Below are positions 17,592 to 25,453 of a stretch of 45,076 nt of DNA, in pieces. The stretch's first letter is position 1; each line of letters begins with the position of its first letter. The notes under the pieces are model-generated. The model did no database searches. It was given only the letters and a program-made list of their open reading frames with translations, and was not told the origin of the DNA. A program made the translations under genes and the position numbers. This stretch comes from Bacillus subtilis (GTDB lineage: Bacteria; Bacillota; Bacilli; Bacillales; Bacillaceae_C), in the NCBI RefSeq assembly GCF_008764245.1, contig NZ_VTQV01000036.1, positions 1 to 45,076 of the forward strand, in the 5' to 3' direction.

Positions 17592-18252
17592 ATTTATGGA
17601 GTTTTTTAATAGTAGTTCATCTGATACCGTCTCGACTTCCGTTAAGCTATTTCTTTTGCTTACAGTTTTATCTATTGCCCCTGCGATCCTTATCTTGATG
17701 ACGTCTTTTACGAGAATCATTATCGTTTTATCTTTTGTAAGAACTTCCCTTGCAACACAGCAAATGCCGCCTAACCAAGTTTTAGTAGGACTTGCCTTAT
17801 TTTTAACGTTTTTTGTGATGGCACCTACGTTACACGAGGTCAATGACCAGGCCTTAACACCTTTATTTAATGATGAAATTAATTTAGAAGAAGCTTATGA
17901 ACGTGCAGCTGTACCTTTTAAGGAATTTATGAGTAAGCACACGAGACAGAAAGATTTGGAACTGTTTCTAAACTACTCTCAAGCCGATCGGCCTGAAACA
18001 ATTGAAGATATTCCCTTAACCGCCATGGTACCAGCATTTGCACTTAGCGAAATGAAAACCGCTTTTCAAATTGGATTTATGATTTTTATTCCATTTTTAG
18101 TGATTGATATGGTCGTGGCGAGTATTTTAATGTCAATGGGGATGATGATGCTTCCACCTGTCATGATTTCACTGCCTTTTAAAATATTATTGTTTGTGTT
18201 AGTGGATGGTTGGTATTTAGTCGTTCAGTCCTTATTACAAAGTTTTGGCTAA
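17584..18252 (+). CDS. fliP: FliP, flagellar export-gate membrane protein
   Basis: FliP forms the core pentamer of the export channel. The protein is 222 residues with four hydrophobic segments and the family signatures SFTRIIIVLSFVRTSL and GFMIFIPFLVIDMVVASILM. I chose ATG 17584, 10 nt after AAAGGAAGG; a TTG at 17563 lies before that site. Compared with enterobacterial FliP there is no long N-terminal signal sequence, as in B. subtilis. fliP overlaps the end of fliO by 8 nt. Confidence 0.96.
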   Translation: MNEFMEFFNSSSSDTVSTSVKLFLLLTVLSIAPAILILMTSFTRIIIVLSFVRTSLATQQMPPNQVLVGLALFLTFFVMAPTLHEVNDQALTPLFNDEINLEEAYERAAVPFKEFMSKHTRQKDLELFLNYSQADRPETIEDIPLTAMVPAFALSEMKTAFQIGFMIFIPFLVIDMVVASILMSMGMMMLPPVMISLPFKILLFVLVDGWYLVVQSLLQSFG

Positions 18253-18308
18253 ATTGGCTAAATCATTTATAACAGAATAACAAATTTAAAATATTTGGAG
18301 TGATCATA

Positions 18309-18578
18309 ATGAGCGCAGAAGCAGTCATTGCCTTAGCAAAAAATGGAGTATATACGATTTTGATTGTAGCCGGTCCATTGTTATTGATTGCACTAGCTGT
18401 AGGACTAGCGGTCAGTATATTTCAAGCAACCACGCAAATTCAAGAGCAGACACTAGCTTTTATTCCTAAAATCATTGCCGTTTTAGTAGGAGTGGTTGTT
18501 TTAGGACCATGGATGATAAGTAAATTATTATCTTATACAGCAGATATTTTTCAGAACTTAACTAGATTTATAGGATGA
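18309..18578 (+). CDS. fliQ: FliQ, flagellar export-gate membrane protein
   Basis: FliQ packs around the FliP/FliR core. It has 89 residues with two membrane helices (about 14-37 and 50-74) and the motif AVGLAVSIFQATTQIQEQTL. ATG 18309 follows TTGGAGTGATC; GTG 18300 is less likely. The 56 nt between fliP and fliQ are AT-rich and hold nothing recognisable. Confidence 0.96.
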   Translation: MSAEAVIALAKNGVYTILIVAGPLLLIALAVGLAVSIFQATTQIQEQTLAFIPKIIAVLVGVVVLGPWMISKLLSYTADIFQNLTRFIG

Positions 18579-18582
18579 TACA

Positions 18583-19362
18583 ATGGATACATTAATCCCA
18601 CAATTTTCAATCGTATTGCTTGTTTTTATGAGATTATCAGCTTTTTTTGTGTCCGTTCCGTTGTTTTCATATAGAACCATTCCTACAATCTTTAAAATAG
18701 GATTTTCATTTATTTTGGCTGTGTTGGTCTACTATACCTTAGATGTTTCACCAATACCAATTGATGGTACGTACTTATTATTAATTTTAAAGGAAGCTGT
18801 TATTGGTCTATTATTAGGTTTTATTGCTTATATGATGCTAGCGGCTATTCAAATTGCTGGGGGATTTATTGACTTTCAGATGGGTTTTGCGATTGCAAAT
18901 GTCATTGATCCACAAACAGGGGCGCAAAGTCCTTTAATGGGTCAATATTTATATACGTTCTCTTTACTTTTTCTATTAGCCGTAAATGGGCATCATCTCA
19001 TCATAGATGGTATTTTTAATAGCTATCATTTTATTCCTATCGATCAATTTGTTATGGCATTTGGAGAAGAAGGTTTTATTTTATACGTTGTGAAATCTTT
19101 TGGACTTATGTTTATGATTGCTTTTCAAATGGCGATTCCCATTGTTGCGTCTTTATTTTTAGTTGATGTGGCACTCGGAATTGTGGCAAGAACGGTGCCA
19201 CAATTAAATATATTTGTTGTGGGTTTCCCGATTAAAATAGCTGTAAGTTTTATTGTGATCTTTATCGTCATGGCGTTATTATTCGTCACCGTACAAAATC
19301 TTTTTGAGGAAATGCTCGTTGTGCTAAGAGATATGATGAGTTATATAGGGGGCACTGGTTGA
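18583..19362 (+). CDS. fliR: FliR, flagellar export-gate membrane protein
   Basis: FliR completes the FliP5-Q4-R1 gate. The 259-residue protein is strongly hydrophobic with about six membrane segments and the conserved region AGGFIDFQMGFAIANVIDPQ. AGGATGA precedes the ATG by a few bases. The stop TGA overlaps the flhB ATG by one base. Confidence 0.96.
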   Translation: MDTLIPQFSIVLLVFMRLSAFFVSVPLFSYRTIPTIFKIGFSFILAVLVYYTLDVSPIPIDGTYLLLILKEAVIGLLLGFIAYMMLAAIQIAGGFIDFQMGFAIANVIDPQTGAQSPLMGQYLYTFSLLFLLAVNGHHLIIDGIFNSYHFIPIDQFVMAFGEEGFILYVVKSFGLMFMIAFQMAIPIVASLFLVDVALGIVARTVPQLNIFVVGFPIKIAVSFIVIFIVMALLFVTVQNLFEEMLVVLRDMMSYIGGTG

Positions 19363-20441
19363 TGCAGCTTAAATTGGATCTTCAATTCTTTGCCGGTGAA
19401 AAAACGGAAAAAGCAACACCGAAAAAACGGCTAGATACGAGAAAAAAGGGTCAAACAGCCAAAAGCCAGGATGTCAATACAGCGATTGGTTTGTTAGCTG
19501 TATTTATGTTTTTGCAATTCTATTCAACGAATATGGGAAAAATTGCACTCCAGACCTTCCGCCATTCCTTTAATGAATTCATGCTGATGGATTTAACGGA
19601 AGAAAATATACAACCTATCATGTTGTCTGTATTAAAAGAAGTAGCCTTTTTGTTAGGCCCCGTTTTTCTAATTGCTTTAGTTGCGGGGGTTGCTTCTAAT
19701 TTATTACAAGTTGGTTTTATGTTTTCGACTGAATCCATCCAGCCAAAGCTAGAAAAATTAGATCCTATTAAAGGATTTAAACGGATTTTCTCTATCAGGG
19801 CGATCGTTGAACTATTAAAATCAATTTTAAAAATCGGCTTTGTTGGCGGGGTAACTTTTTTTGTACTATATCTTCATATTGAAGATGTATTACACCTATC
19901 TCAACAGTCGGTCGGGGCTGCTTTAAAAACAGTTGGTAAGTTAACAATTCAAATGGGGCTGGCAGCTTCTATCTCACTGTTGGTACTTTCCATTTTTGAT
20001 TGGTTATATCAGAAATATGACTTTGAGAAAAATATTAGGATGTCTAAGCAGGACATAAAAGATGAATTTAAAAATTCTGAAGGTGACCCACTGATTAAAT
20101 CAAAAATAAAGCAAAAACAACGAGAAATGGCAATGTCACGTATGATGCAAGAAGTACCGAAGGCAGATGTCATTATTACAAACCCAACCCATTATGCCAT
20201 CGCCTTAAAGTATGATGAAAAGGAAGCAGATGCTCCAGTGGTTTTAGCAAAAGGCGTTGATTTTTTAGCGCAAAAAATTAAATTAATCGCAAAAGAAAAT
20301 AATATCGTCATGGTCGAGAATCGGCCATTAGCCCGCTCATTATACGATCAACTTGATATTGGTGATAAAATACCGGATGAATTTTTTAAAGCAGTTGCGG
20401 AAGTTTTAGCTTATGTATATAGAATTCAAAACAAGATTTAG
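19362..20441 (+). CDS. flhB: FlhB, export switch protein with autocleavage site
   Basis: FlhB is the gate subunit whose self-cleavage at Asn-Pro allows the switch from hook to filament export. It has 359 residues: an N-terminal EKTEKATPKKR motif, four membrane segments at about 30-210, and a C-terminal cytosolic domain with the NPTH motif in VIITNPTHYAIALKYD at about residue 270. ATG 19362 is preferred over TTG 19359, with AGGGGGCA upstream. A repeat cluster separates it from flhA, whereas in B. subtilis the two genes lie close together. Confidence 0.97.
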   Translation: MQLKLDLQFFAGEKTEKATPKKRLDTRKKGQTAKSQDVNTAIGLLAVFMFLQFYSTNMGKIALQTFRHSFNEFMLMDLTEENIQPIMLSVLKEVAFLLGPVFLIALVAGVASNLLQVGFMFSTESIQPKLEKLDPIKGFKRIFSIRAIVELLKSILKIGFVGGVTFFVLYLHIEDVLHLSQQSVGAALKTVGKLTIQMGLAASISLLVLSIFDWLYQKYDFEKNIRMSKQDIKDEFKNSEGDPLIKSKIKQKQREMAMSRMMQEVPKADVIITNPTHYAIALKYDEKEADAPVVLAKGVDFLAQKIKLIAKENNIVMVENRPLARSLYDQLDIGDKIPDEFFKAVAEVLAYVYRIQNKI

Positions 20442-20449
20442 GCCCACAC

Positions 20450-20554
20450 GATGTAGTCAGAACGGCGTTGCGCCAGGACGGCCCGATTTTAGCCGTTCAA
20501 CCTTATTAACCAAGTTTGTACGTCGCTGAACGGGCGCTTACGCTTTTCATTATA
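20450..20554 (+). repeat. Dispersed intergenic repeat, family B, copy 1
   Basis: The stretch begins near GATGTAGTCAGA, includes TTAGCCGTTCAACCTTA, and ends with a 43-nt segment (20512-20554) that recurs exactly at 20701-20743. A related form lies after polC at 44957-45017. It has higher GC than its surroundings and no supported coding content. Confidence 0.8.
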
Positions 20555-20591
20555 TGATAGGAAAGTATAAATTTCGGCTAATGCTGGATCT

Positions 20592-20650
20592 AGCTCCAGC
20601 GCCCAGCGACTAGCAAACTTTCGGTGCCTTCCTACGATAAGTCAACATCA
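20592..20650 (+). repeat. Dispersed intergenic repeat, family A, copy 2
   Basis: This is the reverse complement of the repeat at 1-60. It lies between the two exact 43-nt copies of family B. A hairpin GCTGGA/TCCAGC sits at its left edge (about 20583-20600). The bases up to about 20695 may belong to the same composite element. Confidence 0.75.
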
Positions 20651-20700
20651 GCTCGCCTTTCAGGCTCACTGTGTTTCCTTTATCTCGTCAGGCCCCTAAA

Positions 20701-20743
20701 AAGTTTGTACGTCGCTGAACGGGCGCTTACGCTTTTCATTATA
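20701..20743 (+). repeat. Family B repeat, exact 43-nt direct copy before flhA
   Basis: All 43 bases are identical to 20512-20554. It ends just before the flhA ribosome site (AGGGAGAGAG at about 20743-20752), so the flhA leader is partly repeat-derived. The flhB-flhA gap (20442-20759) holds the B-A-B repeats and no gene that I can support. Confidence 0.88.
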
Positions 20744-20759
20744 GGGAGAGAGAAATGTT

Positions 20760-22796
20760 ATGAAGTTTAAGGATATAGCTGTATTATCTAGTGTGATTTT
20801 AATTGTTGCCATGTTGATTATTCCATTTCCACCATGGTTATTAAGTTTATTGATTATCACAAATATTTCTCTTGCACTCCTAGTATTACTTACTTCGATG
20901 AATATGAACGAAGCTTTACAATTCTCGATATTCCCTTCGCTGTTATTATTACTTACTTTGTTTCGATTAGGCCTTAATGTTTCGACAACTAGGTCAATAT
21001 TGTCAAAAGGGGATGCCGGCGGGGTCGTTGAAACATTTGGAACCTTTGTAACGGGGGGCAATATCCTTGTAGGGCTTGTTGTTTTTTCCATTTTAATTGT
21101 GATTCAATTTATTGTCATTACAAAAGGGGCAGAAAGAGTTTCGGAAGTTGCTGCGAGATTTACCCTTGATGCCATGCCAGGAAAACAAATGAGTATTGAT
21201 GCTGACCTGAATGCTGGAGTGATTTCGGAACATGAGGCACGAGATCGTAGGGAAAAAGTCGCGAGAGAGTCTGACTTTTACGGAGCAATGGATGGGGCAA
21301 GTAAATTTGTTAAAGGAGATGCCATTGCAGGGATTATTATTGTCCTCATTAACCTAGTGTTTGGAATTATTATCGGGATGGTTCAACAAGGTTTACCGAT
21401 TGGAGAAGCAGCTGTAAAGTATTCAATGCTCACAGTAGGGGATGGAATTGTTAGCCAAATCCCAGCATTACTTATTTCCACTGCAACAGGTATTGTTGTA
21501 ACAAGGGCTGCATCTGAAGGGAATTTGGGCAGTGATATTATTAAGCAGCTTTTCTCTGATTCCAAGATGTTGTATATAGCTGCGGCAACGATTTTCTTAT
21601 TAGGATTGTTTACAACCATCAATAATATACTAACGATCCCAATTGCAGCTACTTTAGCCATTGGCGGTATGATGATCTCTCGCACACCTGCCATTTCTGA
21701 TTCGGATTTAATCGATCAGCAGGCAGAAGAGGCAGAAGGAGAGGATTTGAAGAGTCCTGAGAGTGTAGTGAATTTACTTCATGTCGATGCCATTGAGTTT
21801 GAATTTGGTTATGGATTAATCCCACTTGCTGATGTGAATCAGGGGGGAGACTTGCTTGATCGGGTTGTGATGATTCGAAGGCAGCTCGCTTTAGAGTTGG
21901 GAATCGTCATTCCTGTTGTACGGATCCGAGATAATATTCAATTAGAACCAAACGCCTACAGAATTAAGATCAAAGGAAATGAAATGGCAAAAGGGGAACT
22001 ATTACTAGATCATTACCTAGCTATGAGTCCAGGTGGTGAGGATACACTTGAAGGAATCGATACGATTGAACCATCTTTTGGATTACCGGCTAAATGGATA
22101 ACAGAAGAAGTAAAGGAGCAAGCTGAAATATTGGGTTATACTGTGGTCGACCCACCATCAGTCGTATCCACACATATTACTGAAGTGCTAAAAGCAAACG
22201 CGTATGAATTATTAGGTAGACAAGAAACAAAACAGTTAATCGACCATTTACAAGAAACGTATCCGATCCTTGTGGAAGAAGTGACACCTAATCCTTTGAC
22301 TATTGGGGAGGTACAAAAGGTATTGGCTAAACTTTTAAAAGAAAATGTTTCTATTCGTAATATGACGATTATCTTTGAGGCTTTAGCTGACTACGCTAAA
22401 ATGACATCTGATCCTGACCTTTTAGCAGAATACGTTCGGCAGGCATTAGCTAGACAAATTACGAAGCAATATGTAAATGAAAATGAAACATTAAATGTGA
22501 TTACCGTTTCGGGTAAGGTTGAAAAATTAATAGCGGACAGTGTCCAGCAGACAGAGCATGGCAGTTATTTATCAATGGATCCAACTGACTCTCAGGCCAT
22601 TCTTGAATCAACAGCGAATCAAATTGAACAGCAATCATTGAGACAACAAACGCCAATTCTACTTTGTTCACCAGCGGTTAGAATGTATTATCGTCAATTA
22701 ACTGAGAGATATTTCCCTAATGTTCCTGTCTTATCATATAACGAACTTGAGGCGGATGTAGAAGTTCAAAGTAGTGGGGTGGTGAACATCGAATGA
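20760..22796 (+). CDS. flhA: FlhA, major export-gate membrane protein
   Basis: FlhA forms a nonameric ring that docks substrates and couples proton flow to export. The 678 residues begin with about eight membrane segments (about 1-320). The FHIPEP-family region contains TLFRLGLNVSTTRSIL and KGAERVSEVAARFTLDAMPG. The cytosolic domain runs from about 340 to the end. The ribosome site is GGGAGAGAG about 8 nt upstream, directly after a repeat copy. Its stop overlaps the flhF start. Confidence 0.97.
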   Translation: MKFKDIAVLSSVILIVAMLIIPFPPWLLSLLIITNISLALLVLLTSMNMNEALQFSIFPSLLLLLTLFRLGLNVSTTRSILSKGDAGGVVETFGTFVTGGNILVGLVVFSILIVIQFIVITKGAERVSEVAARFTLDAMPGKQMSIDADLNAGVISEHEARDRREKVARESDFYGAMDGASKFVKGDAIAGIIIVLINLVFGIIIGMVQQGLPIGEAAVKYSMLTVGDGIVSQIPALLISTATGIVVTRAASEGNLGSDIIKQLFSDSKMLYIAAATIFLLGLFTTINNILTIPIAATLAIGGMMISRTPAISDSDLIDQQAEEAEGEDLKSPESVVNLLHVDAIEFEFGYGLIPLADVNQGGDLLDRVVMIRRQLALELGIVIPVVRIRDNIQLEPNAYRIKIKGNEMAKGELLLDHYLAMSPGGEDTLEGIDTIEPSFGLPAKWITEEVKEQAEILGYTVVDPPSVVSTHITEVLKANAYELLGRQETKQLIDHLQETYPILVEEVTPNPLTIGEVQKVLAKLLKENVSIRNMTIIFEALADYAKMTSDPDLLAEYVRQALARQITKQYVNENETLNVITVSGKVEKLIADSVQQTEHGSYLSMDPTDSQAILESTANQIEQQSLRQQTPILLCSPAVRMYYRQLTERYFPNVPVLSYNELEADVEVQSSGVVNIE

Positions 22797-23929
22797 ATAT
22801 GAAAAAAATAACGGCCGCGTCAATGCCTGAAGTCATGAAAAAGGTGAAGCTGGAATTAGGCGATCATGCAGTGATCTTAAATTCCAAAGTCGTGTATAAG
22901 GGTGGCTTCATGGGGCTATTTCGCAAAAAGATGATTGAGGTTGTGGCAGCTATTGATGACAAACCTCTTCCAGTCGCCTCTACTAGAAAAAATAGAGAGA
23001 GGAGAACAAAAGAGTCTAGTCAGTCTTCTATTCAACCCAAACAAAACGCTGAACAGCAACTTGTTAGAAAGGAACTCGCCAATTTAAAAATAGAACTGTC
23101 GCATTTAAAGCAAGCTAGTTCTGTAACGATGAATCATTATCCGGAAGAAATCCAATTATGTTTATCGAAATTACAAGCAATTGACTTGGAAAATAAACAT
23201 ATAAAGAACCTAGGAGATCGTTTGTTAGAAAAATGGAGAACAAACCAGCAACAACCAACTGAATCTGATATTGAAGATTGGTGCCTTCAAGAAATTTTAA
23301 AAGAATTGAAGGAGATCTCATTCGAGGGTATTCCTGAACATGCGAAAATGATTAATTTTGTTGGTCCGACGGGAGTAGGTAAAACAACTACGATTGCGAA
23401 ACTGGCGGCCAATGCGGTTCTTAAAGAAAAAAAGAAGGTTGCCTTTATTACGCTGGATACGTATAGAATTGCTGCCATTGAACAACTAAAAACATACGCA
23501 GAACTTCTACAAATTCCTTTAGAAGTAATCTATGAGGAAAAGAATTTCAAAACGGCAATTGAGAAGTTTTCAGACTATGACTTGGTTTTTATCGATACAG
23601 CGGGACGAAATTATCGTGAAAAACGATATATTGAAGAGTTAAAGAAAATGTTTGGAGATGAAAAAAATATTTTCACATATCTTGTTTTATCCATATCGAT
23701 GAAGGAGCAAGATATGCAAAAAATAGCAGATAATTTCCTGGATATGAAATTCAATCAATTTATTTTTACAAAAGCCGACGAAACAAATTCTTATGGGGTT
23801 ATGTATAATATGATCTGTCATTATCAGACAGGTGTTTCCTATATTACAACTGGACAAGATGTCCCCGATGACATAAGGAAAGCAACGCCAGAAATCATTG
23901 CTTATTACTTGGTTGGGAATGAAGAATAA
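22793..23929 (+). CDS. flhF: FlhF, SRP-type GTPase for flagellar placement
   Basis: FlhF is a signal-recognition-particle-family GTPase that sets flagellar number and position. The 378-residue protein has a basic N-terminal region, a linker/NG domain from about 110, the P-loop GPTGVGKT at 191-198, LDTYRIAAIEQLKTYA, and the DTAGRN switch motif. The ATG overlaps the flhA stop, with GGTGGTGA upstream; ATG 22799 is an alternative. flhG, its partner ATPase, follows with a one-base overlap. Confidence 0.96.
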   Translation: MNMKKITAASMPEVMKKVKLELGDHAVILNSKVVYKGGFMGLFRKKMIEVVAAIDDKPLPVASTRKNRERRTKESSQSSIQPKQNAEQQLVRKELANLKIELSHLKQASSVTMNHYPEEIQLCLSKLQAIDLENKHIKNLGDRLLEKWRTNQQQPTESDIEDWCLQEILKELKEISFEGIPEHAKMINFVGPTGVGKTTTIAKLAANAVLKEKKKVAFITLDTYRIAAIEQLKTYAELLQIPLEVIYEEKNFKTAIEKFSDYDLVFIDTAGRNYREKRYIEELKKMFGDEKNIFTYLVLSISMKEQDMQKIADNFLDMKFNQFIFTKADETNSYGVMYNMICHYQTGVSYITTGQDVPDDIRKATPEIIAYYLVGNEE

Positions 23930-24798
23930 TGAATGATCAGGCTCAGGAATTAAGAAGAATGATCCAAAATAATAGCACTAGTCAAGCGAAGACGCTTGCG
24001 GTAGTGAGTGGGAAAGGTGGGGTAGGAAAATCCAATATCTCAATTAATATGGCGACTCAGCTAAATGAGCGTGGCTATAAAGTTCTTTTATTTGATTTAG
24101 ATCTTGGAATGGGAAATGTCAACATTATACTTGGTCATTCCTCTGCTTACACCTTATCCGATTTTTTATATAAAGATTTGTCAATCGATAATATTATTTA
24201 TCGAACATCAGCAGGTGTTTCTTATATTTCGGCTGGAAATGGATTGAATGAAGCAATTGAATTAAATGCATCGATGTTAACTAAGCTATTGACAGGATTA
24301 CATGCTATTCAACTGCAATATGACTATATTATTTTTGATATGGCAGCGGGAGCAAACTCAGCAACAATGAAAATTTTACTTGCTGCTGACGATATCTTTG
24401 TTATTTCAACTCCAGAACCAACTGCCATGACAGATGCCTATTCCATGATGAAGTTTATTTGCATGGAAGGGACCGAAAGTGAGTTTTTTCTTATTTGCAA
24501 TAGGGCTGACAATGAAAGGCAAGGGAGGGAAACACTGGAAAGATTGCGGAAAACAACCCTAAAGTTTCTTCATAAGGAAGTGAAGCTATTAGGTGTTTTA
24601 CCAGAAGATTCACATGTTCGAAAAGCGGTCATTAGTCAAACGGCTTTTTCTAGCAAATTTCCGAGGGCGTCTATATCCATTAAATTGGATCTACTTCTTG
24701 ATCGTTACTTGAACGACCAAAACAAACCGATGACCAAACAGCATATGCCAAGTTCATTTGTTGGTAAATTACGCAAATTTTTTTCTCAAAAGGATTAA
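23929..24798 (+). CDS. flhG: FlhG (YlxH/FleN), MinD-like ATPase
   Basis: FlhG activates the FlhF GTPase and controls flagellar patterning. The 289-residue protein has the deviant Walker A GKGGVGKS at 28-35 in a SIMIBI/MinD fold, and DLDLGMGNVNIILG. The N-terminal ELRRMIQNN resembles the segment that stimulates FlhF. The C-terminus is basic (KLRKFFSQK), fitting a membrane-targeting helix. Start and flhF stop overlap as TAATG. Confidence 0.95.
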   Translation: MNDQAQELRRMIQNNSTSQAKTLAVVSGKGGVGKSNISINMATQLNERGYKVLLFDLDLGMGNVNIILGHSSAYTLSDFLYKDLSIDNIIYRTSAGVSYISAGNGLNEAIELNASMLTKLLTGLHAIQLQYDYIIFDMAAGANSATMKILLAADDIFVISTPEPTAMTDAYSMMKFICMEGTESEFFLICNRADNERQGRETLERLRKTTLKFLHKEVKLLGVLPEDSHVRKAVISQTAFSSKFPRASISIKLDLLLDRYLNDQNKPMTKQHMPSSFVGKLRKFFSQKD

Positions 24799-24799
24799 A

Positions 24800-24816
24800 A
24801 GAGGATGTTCAAAAAG
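24800..24816 (+). repeat. 17-nt fragment matching the terminus of the tsf-flanking element
   Basis: AGAGGATGTTCAAAAAG is identical to the outer end (plus flank) of the element copy at 32947-33092 read on the minus strand, and has one mismatch to the copy at 31697. It lies between flhG and the receiver-less cheB. It may be a remnant of an insertion or a chance match in AT-rich DNA. Confidence 0.4.
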
Positions 24817-24850
24817 GTATTTGCACAAAAATATTGAGGAGAAATAAGAA

Positions 24851-25441
24851 ATGCATTCAGAAGACCAATATCACACGATCGTCTGTATCGGGACATCCAC
24901 TGGAGGACCAAGGGCGCTGCAAACTGTTTTATCAGGATTGCCGAGGCATTTGCAGGCTCCCATTGTCATTGTTCAGCATATGCCACCAAAATTCACAAAG
25001 TCTTTGGCCAATCGACTCAATTCTCTTTGCGAAATTCGTGTTAAGGAAGCGGAAGAGGGGGAGATTTTGCAAAAAGGGACTGCTTATATTGCGCCAGGTG
25101 GGAAACATATGTCTCTTCTATCGCAAGGAAGAGAAGTAAAAGTGAAGATCGTGGAGACAGAGCCTGTCAATGGACATCGTCCATCGGTTGATGTGCTGTT
25201 TCAATCAGTAAGTCAATTAAAAGAATACAAAAAGATTGCTGTCATTATGACAGGAATGGGCTCAGATGGAAAGAAAGGGATCATAAACTTAAAAAAGAAT
25301 GATCAAACAATCGTAATGGCTGAATCCAAAGATAGTTGCATCGTATATGGAATGCCTAGGGCAGCGATTGAAACGGGATTAGTCGATTCCGTTACCAAAT
25401 TGGATGATATTGCAAATAATATTATGAAACAAATAGGATGA
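24851..25441 (+). CDS. cheB: CheB, methylesterase domain only (no receiver)
   Basis: CheB removes methyl groups from chemoreceptor glutamates and deamidates glutamines. Usual CheB, including B. subtilis at about 357 residues, has an N-terminal CheY-like receiver that controls the esterase. Here the 196-residue protein starts directly at the esterase domain: GTSTGGP with catalytic S16, VQHMPPKFT with H43, and MTGMGSDG with D139. The start has TGAGGAGAAA upstream, and only 52 nt separate it from flhG, so a receiver does not fit, even frameshifted. The protein would be unable to respond to CheA by phosphorylation. It is otherwise intact. Confidence 0.93.
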   Translation: MHSEDQYHTIVCIGTSTGGPRALQTVLSGLPRHLQAPIVIVQHMPPKFTKSLANRLNSLCEIRVKEAEEGEILQKGTAYIAPGGKHMSLLSQGREVKVKIVETEPVNGHRPSVDVLFQSVSQLKEYKKIAVIMTGMGSDGKKGIINLKKNDQTIVMAESKDSCIVYGMPRAAIETGLVDSVTKLDDIANNIMKQIG

Positions 25442-25453
25442 GGATGTGGGCGT

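Noticed and set aside
20442-20759. CRISPR array or integration site in the flhB-flhA gap
   Set aside because: Only two direct copies exist, their separation is irregular and filled by another repeat, and no cas or integrase gene is near.
24834-25139. Open frame of 101 codons overlapping cheB in another frame
   Set aside because: It lies out of frame inside a clear methylesterase domain and shows no receiver motifs, so it is not the lost CheB domain.
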